This document shows positions 5,892 to 11,713 of a DNA stretch of 11,713 nucleotides, one piece after another. The translations under genes and the position numbers were made by a program. The DNA comes from Betaproteobacteria bacterium RIFCSPLOWO2_02_FULL_68_150. GTDB lineage: Bacteria; Pseudomonadota; Gammaproteobacteria; Burkholderiales; SG8-39. Position 1 is the stretch's first letter; every line of letters begins with the position of its first letter. Location of the stretch: positions 1 to 11,713 of the forward strand of contig MERE01000215.1 in the NCBI GenBank assembly GCA_001771975.1, read 5' to 3'. A model generated the notes under the pieces. It made no database searches and was not told the origin of the DNA. It saw only the letters and a program-made list of their open reading frames with translations.

Positions 5892-8648
5892 TCAACCGCT
5901 GTTGCGCAGACCGGCGGCGATGCCGTTGATGGTGAGATGGATTGCCCGCCGGGTGCGCTCGTCGGTGTCGCCGGCGCGAAAACGCCGGATCAGTTCCACC
6001 TGCAGGTGGTTGAGCGGATCGAGGTAGGGAAAGCGGCTGCGGATCGAGCGCGCGAGCGTCGGATTGTCGGCGAGCAGGGTCTCGCGCCCGGTGATCGCCG
6101 CCAGCCACTGGCGCGCCAGGTGCCACTCGGCCTCGATCTGCCGGAAGATCCGCCCGCGCAAGCGCGCCTCAGGCACCAGATCGGCGTAACGCGACGCGAT
6201 CGCGAGGTCGGATTTGGCAAGCACCATGTCGAGGTTCGACAACAGCGCGCGGAAGAACGGCCAGCGTGCATGCATCGCCTGCAGCGCCGCCCTGCGCGCG
6301 CCGTCGGTAGCAGCCCAGCTCTGCACCGCCGAGCCGAATCCGTACCAGCCGGGGAGCATCAGCCGGCTCTGGCTCCAGCCGAACACCCAGGGGATGGCGC
6401 GCAGGTCCTCGAGCCGGCCGCCGCCCTTGCGTGCCGACGGGCGGCTGCCGATATTGAGCTCGGCAATTTCCCCGATCGGCGTCGCGGCGTGAAAGTACGC
6501 CATGAACCCCGGCGCATCGACGAGTTCGCGGTAGGCGCGATAGGCGAGCCGCGCAAGCTCTTCCATCGCCTCGGCATCGCTCGCCGCAAGCGGTCCTTCC
6601 TGCGCTGCGAGGCTCGCTTCGAGCGTGCCCGCGACGAGCGTCTCCAGGGTCCTGCGCCCCGTCTCGGGATCGGCGTACTTGCTCGCGATCACCTCGCCCT
6701 GTTCGGTGAGTCGCAGGGCGCCGTCCACGCTCCCGGCCGGCTGCGCCAGGATCGCCTCGTACGAAGGCCCGCCACCGCGGCCCACTGTGCCGCCGCGACC
6801 GTGGAACAAGCGCAACCGCACGCCATGCGCGCGGCACACGCGCATCAGTTCGGCGGTCGCCTTGTAAAGCGCCCAGCCCGACGCGAGATAGCCGCCGTCC
6901 TTGTTGGAGTCGGAGTATCCGAGCATCACCTCCTGGGCGTCGCCGCGCGCGGCGATCCAGCGGCGGTAGAGCGGCAGGCGAAGCGCTTCATCCATGATCG
7001 CGCCGCAGCGATCGAGGTCCGCGATCGACTCGAAGAGCGGGATGATGTCGAGGCCGAGGAACCCCGGCTTCAAGAGCCCCACCTCGCGCAATAGCACGCC
7101 CGCCTCGAGCAGGTCGGAGGCCGACTGGCATCGCGAGATGATCGTATGCGGAACCGCGCGCTCGCCGAACCGGCGCTGCGCGCGCGCCGCCGCCTCGAAC
7201 ACCGCAAGCTCCCCGGTAAGTCTCGCCGAATACTCCAGGTGCGGCGAACGCAGCGGACGCACCCCCTCCAGCTCGTGGCCGAGCAGCCGCACGCGCTCCG
7301 GCTCGGCGAGCGCCGCGTAGTCTGCCGCCACACCTGCGCACGCAAGCAGCTCGGCGACGACTGCCTCGTGCTCTTCGGAGCTTTGCCGCAGGTCGATCGC
7401 CGCCAGGTGAAAGCCGAACACGCTCGCTTGGCGCCGCAGCGTAGCCAGCCGCCCGTCGGCGAGCAGAGCGGCGCCCTGGGCGCGCAGTGCGCGATCGAGC
7501 GTGTCGAGCTCCCCTATGAACTCCGCATCGCTGGCGTAGGCCGGCCGCTCGGCGATCGGGGCCACGCTCGGGCGAACCCCGGCGAGCGCCTCGCAGGTCG
7601 CGGCGAGCCGCGCATAAATCCCGGAGACCGCACGCCGGTAGGGCTCGTCGCGGCGATACGGTGATGCGTCGCCGGAGGCCTCCGCCAGCGCCTGCAGCTC
7701 CGCCGGGGCGGCACGGATGCGGGCCGAGAGCGCCAGCTCCTTGCCGAGCTGGTTGGCTTCTTCGAGGTAGTGCGCGAGCGCGAGGCGCGCCTGCTGCGCG
7801 AGCGCGTTTTCGAGGGTTTGCGCGCTGACGAACGGATTGCCATCGCGATCGCCCCCGACCCAGGTACCTACGGTGAGATACGGCGGCAGCCACGGCCGCT
7901 CGGCGAGTCCGAGGCGCGCCGCGAGCGCCGCCTCCATCTCGGCGTATAGCTGCGGCAGCTCGGCGAGAAAGGTCAGCCGAAAGTAGTTGAGCGAGTTCGC
8001 GATCTCGTCGCCTACGGTGAGCCGCTGCAGCCGCAGCATGGCGGTGAGCCAGAGCTGCAGCACCCGGCGGTGCAGCGCGCGCTCGCGCGCTGCCGCCTCG
8101 CCCCCGGACGCAAGCAACCGCGCGATCTCGCGCTCGGCATCGAGAATCGACTGGCGCTGCACCTCGGTCGGGTGCGCGGTGAGCACCGGGCTGATGCGCG
8201 CGCGCTCGAACCAGGCCAGCAGCCCCTCGGCGCCGACTCCCGCGCGCTGCACGCGCTCGAGCGCATAGGAGAAACTCCCGGGGCGCCGCTTCGACCGGGC
8301 ACGCGCGTGCTCGCGCCGGCGGCGGTGCTGGTGCACGTCCTCGGCAATGTTGAGCAGGTGCGAGAAATAGCTGAATGCGCGCACCACGTGCAGTGTCTCC
8401 TCGATCGCCAGGGCGTTCAGCTGGCGTTCGAGTTCGACCTTGATGGCCTGTGCGGCACTGCCGCCGCCCAGTTCGGATTCCGAGCGCCTGAAGCGCACCG
8501 CGGTCTGGCGAATGCGCTCGATGGTCGCGAAAGTCGTCTCGCCCGCCTGATCGCGGATCACCTCGCCGAGGAGGCGTCCAAGCAGGCGGCGGTCTTCGCG
8601 CAGCAGGCGCTCCTTCGCGTCCTCCCGGCTCTCGGTGGCAGCATTCAC
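5892..8648 (-). CDS. ppc: Phosphoenolpyruvate carboxylase
   Basis: This 918-residue soluble enzyme adds bicarbonate to PEP to form oxaloacetate, refilling the TCA cycle. It is complete. The catalytic His lies in VLTAHPTEVQRQ (H159), the conserved Lys in GYSDSNKDGG (K583), the Gly-rich loop is FHGRGGTVGRGGGP (615-628), and the C-terminus is GIAAGLRNSG, the expected ending. The start is a GTG at 8648-8646: it gives a helix RRLLGRLLGEVIRDQAGE that aligns with the Escherichia coli N-terminus about eleven residues in. The frame stays open further upstream through the neighbouring gene, but those residues are unlike the family. A -10 box TAGAAT (8661-8656) ends 7 bases before the GTG and no Shine-Dalgarno is present, suggesting leaderless expression. 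It converges on pdxH, and no terminator is evident in the 19-bp gap. Confidence 0.97.
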   Translation of the reverse strand: MNAATESREDAKERLLREDRRLLGRLLGEVIRDQAGETTFATIERIRQTAVRFRRSESELGGGSAAQAIKVELERQLNALAIEETLHVVRAFSYFSHLLNIAEDVHQHRRRREHARARSKRRPGSFSYALERVQRAGVGAEGLLAWFERARISPVLTAHPTEVQRQSILDAEREIARLLASGGEAAARERALHRRVLQLWLTAMLRLQRLTVGDEIANSLNYFRLTFLAELPQLYAEMEAALAARLGLAERPWLPPYLTVGTWVGGDRDGNPFVSAQTLENALAQQARLALAHYLEEANQLGKELALSARIRAAPAELQALAEASGDASPYRRDEPYRRAVSGIYARLAATCEALAGVRPSVAPIAERPAYASDAEFIGELDTLDRALRAQGAALLADGRLATLRRQASVFGFHLAAIDLRQSSEEHEAVVAELLACAGVAADYAALAEPERVRLLGHELEGVRPLRSPHLEYSARLTGELAVFEAAARAQRRFGERAVPHTIISRCQSASDLLEAGVLLREVGLLKPGFLGLDIIPLFESIADLDRCGAIMDEALRLPLYRRWIAARGDAQEVMLGYSDSNKDGGYLASGWALYKATAELMRVCRAHGVRLRLFHGRGGTVGRGGGPSYEAILAQPAGSVDGALRLTEQGEVIASKYADPETGRRTLETLVAGTLEASLAAQEGPLAASDAEAMEELARLAYRAYRELVDAPGFMAYFHAATPIGEIAELNIGSRPSARKGGGRLEDLRAIPWVFGWSQSRLMLPGWYGFGSAVQSWAATDGARRAALQAMHARWPFFRALLSNLDMVLAKSDLAIASRYADLVPEARLRGRIFRQIEAEWHLARQWLAAITGRETLLADNPTLARSIRSRFPYLDPLNHLQVELIRRFRAGDTDERTRRAIHLTINGIAAGLRNSG

Positions 8649-8655
8649 GCGGGCA

Positions 8656-8661
8656 ATTCTA
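8656..8661 (-). promoter_or_regulatory. Candidate -10 box of ppc
   Basis: TAGAAT read on the minus strand, seven bases before the GTG start codon. The predicted transcription start coincides with the GTG. No convincing -35 is seen 16-18 bp upstream. The same box and spacing occur before pdxH. Confidence 0.45.
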
Positions 8662-8734
8662 GCCGCCGGACTGCCGCGCACCGCGCGAATGTCTCGCCGC
8701 CAGCCGGCAACCGCCTCTCGACGCAGCAGGCGCT

Positions 8735-8740
8735 TAGAAT
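8735..8740 (+). promoter_or_regulatory. Candidate -10 box of the kinase/enolase-like operon
   Basis: TAGAAT on the plus strand, thirteen bases before the ATG at 8754, predicting a leader of about seven bases without a Shine-Dalgarno sequence. No clear -35 is visible. It shares the 105-bp divergent gap (8649-8753) with the ppc promoter; I see nothing else in that gap. Confidence 0.4.
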
Positions 8741-8753
8741 TCGACATCCGCTC

Positions 8754-9782
8754 ATGCCAGCGACCGACACGACTCAGCCGGCCGACCCGAACGTCTCCCT
8801 GCCCGAACCCGTACTCCGATTTCTGCGGGCGCACGGATTGGCCTCGCTCGACGAATCGCCGCTTGCCGTCGCCCTGCCGGGCGGCGTGTCCTCCGACATC
8901 TGGCGCGTCGAGCTGCGTTCCGGCCCGATTTGCGTCAAGCGTGCGCTGCCCCGCCTGCGGGTGCCGCAACTCTGGGAAGCGCCGGTGGAGCGCAATACCT
9001 ACGAGCATCGCTGGATGCAGGCCGCATCGCTCGCCGTTCCGGGGATCGCGCCGCAGGTGCTTGCGCACGACGATGCCGGCCTGTTCGCCATGGAGTACCT
9101 CGACGGCGCGGTGCACCGCCTATGGAAGGAGGAGTTACGGGCCGGTCGCGCCGACACCGGTGCCGCGCGCGCGGTGGGCGAGCGGCTGGCGCGAGTGCAT
9201 GCCGCGACCGCGCGGCGCGAAGAGGTCGCGCGGCGCTTCGCCACCGACGCTGGCTTTCATGCCATCCGGCTGGAGCCTTACCTGCTCGCGAGCGCGCGCG
9301 TGCACCCGGCGCTCGCCCCCGCCCTCGAGGCGCTCGCGCAGCGCACCGCGCGCACCCGCATCGCGCTGGTGCACGGCGACGTCAGTCCGAAGAACATTCT
9401 GATCGGGCCGGGCGGACCGGTGTTCCTCGATGCCGAGTGCGCCTGGTACGGCGACCCGGCGTTCGATCTTGCGTTCGTCCTCAATCACCTGCTGCTCAAG
9501 TGTCTGTGGACGCCGCGCGCGAGCGCCGCATTTCTCGCCTGCTTCGACGCCCTCGCCGCCGCGTATCTGGGCGGCGTGACCTGGGAACCGGTACGCGAGC
9601 TCGAGGCCCGAGCCGCTTCGCTGCTGCCCGGATTGCTGATCGCGCGGGTCGACGGCAAGTCACCGGTGGAATACCTGAGCCGAGCGGCGGACCAGGAGCG
9701 CGTCAGGCGCATCGCCGGGGCGCTGCTGGTCGCGCCTGCCGCCACCTTGGCTCAAGTGAGGGACGCATGGCGAAAATCGTAG
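8754..9782 (+). CDS. APH-fold small-molecule kinase (aminoglycoside phosphotransferase/choline kinase family)
   Basis: This 342-residue protein has the kinase fold shared by aminoglycoside phosphotransferases, choline kinases and methylthioribose kinase. The Gly-rich nucleotide loop is LPGGVSSDIWRVEL (41-54), the ATP-binding Lys is K62 in CVKRALP, and a Glu in the next helix is probably E84. The catalytic loop is VHGDVSPKNIL (207-216; D210 is the base, N214 binds metal), and the metal-binding Asp is in FLDAE (D226). These show an active ATP-dependent phosphotransferase on a small hydroxyl compound; the substrate is unknown and antibiotic resistance is not implied. ATG 8754 gives a polar N-terminus ahead of the domain. 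The gene overlaps the enolase-like start by 16 nt, so the two are probably translated in a coupled way and act in one pathway. Confidence 0.88.
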   Translation: MPATDTTQPADPNVSLPEPVLRFLRAHGLASLDESPLAVALPGGVSSDIWRVELRSGPICVKRALPRLRVPQLWEAPVERNTYEHRWMQAASLAVPGIAPQVLAHDDAGLFAMEYLDGAVHRLWKEELRAGRADTGAARAVGERLARVHAATARREEVARRFATDAGFHAIRLEPYLLASARVHPALAPALEALAQRTARTRIALVHGDVSPKNILIGPGGPVFLDAECAWYGDPAFDLAFVLNHLLLKCLWTPRASAAFLACFDALAAAYLGGVTWEPVRELEARAASLLPGLLIARVDGKSPVEYLSRAADQERVRRIAGALLVAPAATLAQVRDAWRKS

Positions 9783-11020
9783 AGGTTCGGGGACGCCGCG
9801 TCTGGGATTCGCGCGGCAAGCCCACTGTCGAGGCGGAAATCCGGCTGGAAGGCAGTGCCACGGGCCGTGCCATTGCGCCTGCCGGCGCCTCGACCGGCTC
9901 GGGCGAGGCGAAGGTGCTGGAGACTCGCCAAGCGGTGCATAACGTCAATACGGTTATCGCTGCCGCGCTGATCGGCAGGCAAGCCGAGCAGGAATCGATC
10001 GACCGTATCCTGATCGAACTCGACGGCACTCCCGACAAGCACCGTCTCGGCGCCAACGCCCTTGTCGCCGTGTCGCTCGCCTGCGCCCACGCTGCTGCCG
10101 CGGCGGAGGGTGTCCCGCTTTGGCAGCATCTCGCCGGCGGCCGGCGCGTTGCGCTGCCGGTGCCACAGATCCAGATTTTCGGCGGCGGCGCCCACGCGCG
10201 CGGCCGCGTCGACATCCAGGACTACCTCCTCGTGTGCACCGGCGCCGGCAGTTTTGCCGAGGCGCTCGACTGGACTGCCGAGGTCTATCGCGCCGCGGGT
10301 GCGCGGCTGGCCAAGCGCAGCCAGCTCCAGGGCGTAGCCGACGAAGGCGGCTACTGGCCATCGTTCAAGTCCAACGAGGAGGGGCTCGCCGAGCTGGTGG
10401 CCTCGATCGAGGACGCCGGGCTGAAAGCGGGAACCGATGCCTGCATCGCGCTCGACATCGCGGCGACGCAGCTTTACCGCGGCGGCCGCTACCACCTGGC
10501 GCTGGAAAACCGCTCGCTCGGCGCGGAGCAATTGCTCGGCATGCTGCTGCGCTGGCTCGAACGCTATCCCATCGTTTCGGTGGAAGATCCGTTCGCCGAG
10601 CACGATGCGGAGGCCATGCGCGCCTTTACCCGCGCCGCCGGCGAGCGCGTGCAGATCGTGGGCGACGATTTTTTCGTCACCGATGCGAAGCGCGTCACGC
10701 GGGCCGCTGGTGCCTGCAACGCGGTGCTGCTCAAGCCCAATCAGGTCGGCACGGTTTCGGAAACATTGGCCTGCTGGCAGGCGGCGCGCGCAGCGGGCTA
10801 CGGCGGCATCGTTTCGGCGCGCTCGGGTGAATCGGAGGACGTCTCGATCGTGCACCTCGCCGTGGGATGGGGGGTGCCTCAATTGAAGGTGGGCAGTTTC
10901 TCGCGCTCGGAGCGCATGGCGAAGTGGAATGAGGGCCTGCGCATCGAGGAGGCGCTGGGCTCCGACGCGCTGCCCTACCCCGTGCGCCGCCTGTTCCAGG
11001 GCCGCGCCGGTCGAGGGTGA
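9767..11020 (+). CDS. Divergent enolase-like protein (phosphopyruvate hydratase homologue)
   Basis: This 417-residue protein is recognisably enolase from end to end: RVWDSRGKPTVEAEIRL (11-27), APAGASTGSGEA (37-48), VADEGGYWPSF (190-200), and SARSGESEDVSIVHLAVGWG (350-369). Aligned by eye to yeast numbering, the metal ligands (D230, E273, D300), catalytic E193 (yeast E211), K323 (K345) and K374 (K396), and H143 (H159) are kept. Changed are yeast E168, here D152, and the near-universal His of SHRSGE (yeast H373), here A351. The usual ELRDGD...GKGV stretch after the ASTG loop is missing about a dozen residues. Ordinary enolase is very conserved at these sites, so this is probably a paralogue with altered substrate or activity; a second, housekeeping eno is expected elsewhere. 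GAGG at 9758-9761 supports ATG 9767, within the kinase gene. Confidence 0.88.
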   Translation: MAKIVEVRGRRVWDSRGKPTVEAEIRLEGSATGRAIAPAGASTGSGEAKVLETRQAVHNVNTVIAAALIGRQAEQESIDRILIELDGTPDKHRLGANALVAVSLACAHAAAAAEGVPLWQHLAGGRRVALPVPQIQIFGGGAHARGRVDIQDYLLVCTGAGSFAEALDWTAEVYRAAGARLAKRSQLQGVADEGGYWPSFKSNEEGLAELVASIEDAGLKAGTDACIALDIAATQLYRGGRYHLALENRSLGAEQLLGMLLRWLERYPIVSVEDPFAEHDAEAMRAFTRAAGERVQIVGDDFFVTDAKRVTRAAGACNAVLLKPNQVGTVSETLACWQAARAAGYGGIVSARSGESEDVSIVHLAVGWGVPQLKVGSFSRSERMAKWNEGLRIEEALGSDALPYPVRRLFQGRAGRG

Positions 11021-11061
11021 TGCAACCGCATGCGGCGCGCAGGGTCGCCAGCTGGAACGGC

Positions 11062-11102
11062 TTGCTGTATCGGGATCGAGCCACATATACTTGCACATAT
11101 AC
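11062..11102 (+). promoter_or_regulatory. Promoter/operator of the toxin-antitoxin operon with tandem 9-bp repeats
   Basis: CACATATAC occurs twice, at 11082-11090 and 11094-11102, a 12-bp period close to one helical turn. The first copy contains TATACT (11086-11091), a good -10, with TTGCTG at 11062-11067 as a weak -35, 18 bp upstream. Ribbon-helix-helix antitoxins usually bind short tandem repeats over their own promoter, so this is probably the autoregulatory operator. It is AT-rich against a GC-rich background. Confidence 0.55.
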
Positions 11103-11118
11103 GCTCGAAAGGGTTGCC

Positions 11119-11349
11119 ATGGGACAGGTCACGATCTATCTGGACGAAGAGACGGAACGCAAGGCACGCGATGCGGCGCGCGCGGAAGGCGTGGCGTTGA
11201 GCAAGTGGGTCGCACGACAACTCCGGCGGCGTCCGCGCGGCGAGTGGCCGGAGGCCGTCCGCGCTTTGGCCGGCGCCTGGGCGGATGCGCCAAGCCTGGA
11301 AACGATTCGGAGGTACAAGGCGAAGGACCTCGCGCGCAGACGGGTGTAG
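11119..11349 (+). CDS. vapB: VapB-type ribbon-helix-helix antitoxin
   Basis: This is a 76-residue protein. The N-terminal half, MGQVTIYLDEETERKARDAA then EGVALSKWVARQLRRR, is a ribbon-helix-helix DNA-binding fold: a short beta strand (residues 4-8) and two helices. The C-terminal half, WPEAVRALAGAWADAPSLETI, is the toxin-wrapping tail often seen with PIN toxins. It should neutralise the downstream nuclease and repress its own operon through the tandem repeats upstream. GAAAGGG at 11107-11113 lies five bases before ATG 11119; the frame is open further upstream into the enolase-like gene, but that part has no family resemblance. It is followed after two bases by vapC. I cannot tell the VapB subtype, so the symbol is generic. 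Confidence 0.88.
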   Translation: MGQVTIYLDEETERKARDAARAEGVALSKWVARQLRRRPRGEWPEAVRALAGAWADAPSLETIRRYKAKDLARRRV

Positions 11350-11351
11350 CC

Positions 11352-11713
11352 ATGTATGCGCTGGACACCAATACGGTTCTCGACTATTTCAGGAATCGCG
11401 GAAACGTGGCGAAGAACCTGCTTGCGGTGCCGGCAGACGAGATTGCGCTCCCCGCGATCGTCGCGTACGAAGTGTGGTTCGGTGTCCTCGGTTCACAGAA
11501 CCCCAGGCGACGGCAGTCGCAGTTCGAGCAGTTCCTTGCGACGGTCGAAATCCTCGGCTTCGATTCGGCTGTCGGTCGACGGGCTGCCGAATTGCGCCTT
11601 GCCTTGGAGCAGCGCGGCGAAGGAATCGGCCCGATGGATACGCTCATCGCCGCGACTGCGCTCGCGCACAATGCGACCCTGGTGACGCGGAACATACGGG
11701 AATTCGGTCGTGT
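11352..11713 (+). CDS. vapC: VapC-type PIN-domain ribonuclease toxin (3' truncated by window)
   Basis: The frame opens with ATG 11352, two bases after the antitoxin stop, and is still open at the right edge after 120 complete codons. It begins MYALDTNTVLDYF, the classical PIN start with acidic residue D5; the other metal-site acids are E40 in VAYEVWFGV, D96 in GPMDTLIAATAL and probably E117 in TRNIREFGR. VapC proteins cut specific RNAs (tRNA or rRNA) in a magnesium-dependent way when not held by VapB. Typical length is about 130 residues, so only the tip is missing. The start-stop spacing indicates translational coupling to vapB. All catalytic acids are present, so it is probably active. Confidence 0.9.
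   Translation, partial: MYALDTNTVLDYFRNRGNVAKNLLAVPADEIALPAIVAYEVWFGVLGSQNPRRRQSQFEQFLATVEILGFDSAVGRRAAELRLALEQRGEGIGPMDTLIAATALAHNATLVTRNIREFGR

Noticed and set aside
8649..9116. Upstream extension of ppc by up to 156 codons, including an ATG at 8747
   Set aside because: These residues do not resemble the PEP carboxylase N-terminus, overlap the kinase gene on the other strand, and the GTG at 8648 gives a normal length.
8930..9766. Extension of the enolase-like gene upstream in the same frame
   Set aside because: It is a shadow frame of the kinase gene; the enolase family begins at ATG 9767 with a good ribosome binding site.
8754..9782. Reading the APH-fold gene as an antibiotic-resistance determinant
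   Set aside because: The fold is shared by many metabolic kinases, and the overlap with an enolase-like gene argues for metabolism; nothing in the sequence indicates an aminoglycoside substrate.
11017..11118. Extension of the antitoxin to a start at 11017
   Set aside because: It would overlap the enolase-like stop and read through the operator repeats; ATG 11119 has a good ribosome binding site and starts the ribbon-helix-helix fold.
11356..11685. Serine/arginine-rich plus-strand open frame at the right edge
   Set aside because: It is a shadow of vapC, whose true frame begins at 11352 and has no stop before the window end.

Overview
The window looks like chromosomal DNA of a GC-rich betaproteobacterium. 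The evidence is mixed: a set of housekeeping genes (htpX, class I fbp, pdxH, ppc), a small stand-alone SWIB protein with a lysine tail of the kind common in that class, and recurrent TAGAAT-type -10 boxes close to start codons. I infer the class from gene content and from sequence memory only.

Layout, left to right. (1) 2-541 (+): C-terminal end of a GMC-family flavoprotein oxidoreductase. (2) 607-1488 (+): htpX, a membrane zinc protease, behind a good match to a sigma-32 heat-shock promoter whose -35 overlaps the stop codon of the oxidoreductase gene. (3) 1560-2705 (+): MFS transporter of unknown substrate. (4) 2726-3730 (+): fbp, fructose-1,6-bisphosphatase; its last codons and stop lie inside a strong REP-like palindrome. 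(5) 3816-4106 (-): SWIB-domain histone-like protein, convergent with fbp, with an intrinsic terminator on its own strand. (6) 4269-5216 (-): metallo-beta-lactamase-fold hydrolase, divergent by only 23 bp from (7) 5240-5872 (+): pdxH. (8) 5892-8648 (-): ppc, PEP carboxylase, convergent with pdxH. (9) 8754-9782 (+): APH-fold small-molecule kinase, overlapping by 16 nt (10) 9767-11020 (+): a divergent enolase-like protein. (11) 11119-11349 and 11352-window end (+): a ribbon-helix-helix antitoxin and PIN-domain VapC toxin; the toxin runs off the right edge.

Functionally, fbp and ppc are central-carbon genes (gluconeogenesis and anaplerosis), pdxH makes PLP, and htpX does membrane protein quality control. 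They are mostly separate transcription units. The least ordinary part is the kinase/enolase-like gene pair at 8754-11020: the enolase keeps the metal ligands and the Glu/Lys catalytic pair but has changes at other active-site positions and a shortened N-terminal loop region. It could form a small uncharacterised pathway with the overlapping kinase. Also notable are leaderless-looking starts (MBL, pdxH, ppc), a hairpin abutting the MFS start codon, and the palindrome that supplies the end of fbp. No gene-free stretch exceeds 300 bases; the largest gap is 162 bp (4107-4268) and holds the SWIB promoter. I see no tRNA, rRNA, CRISPR array or intact insertion sequence.
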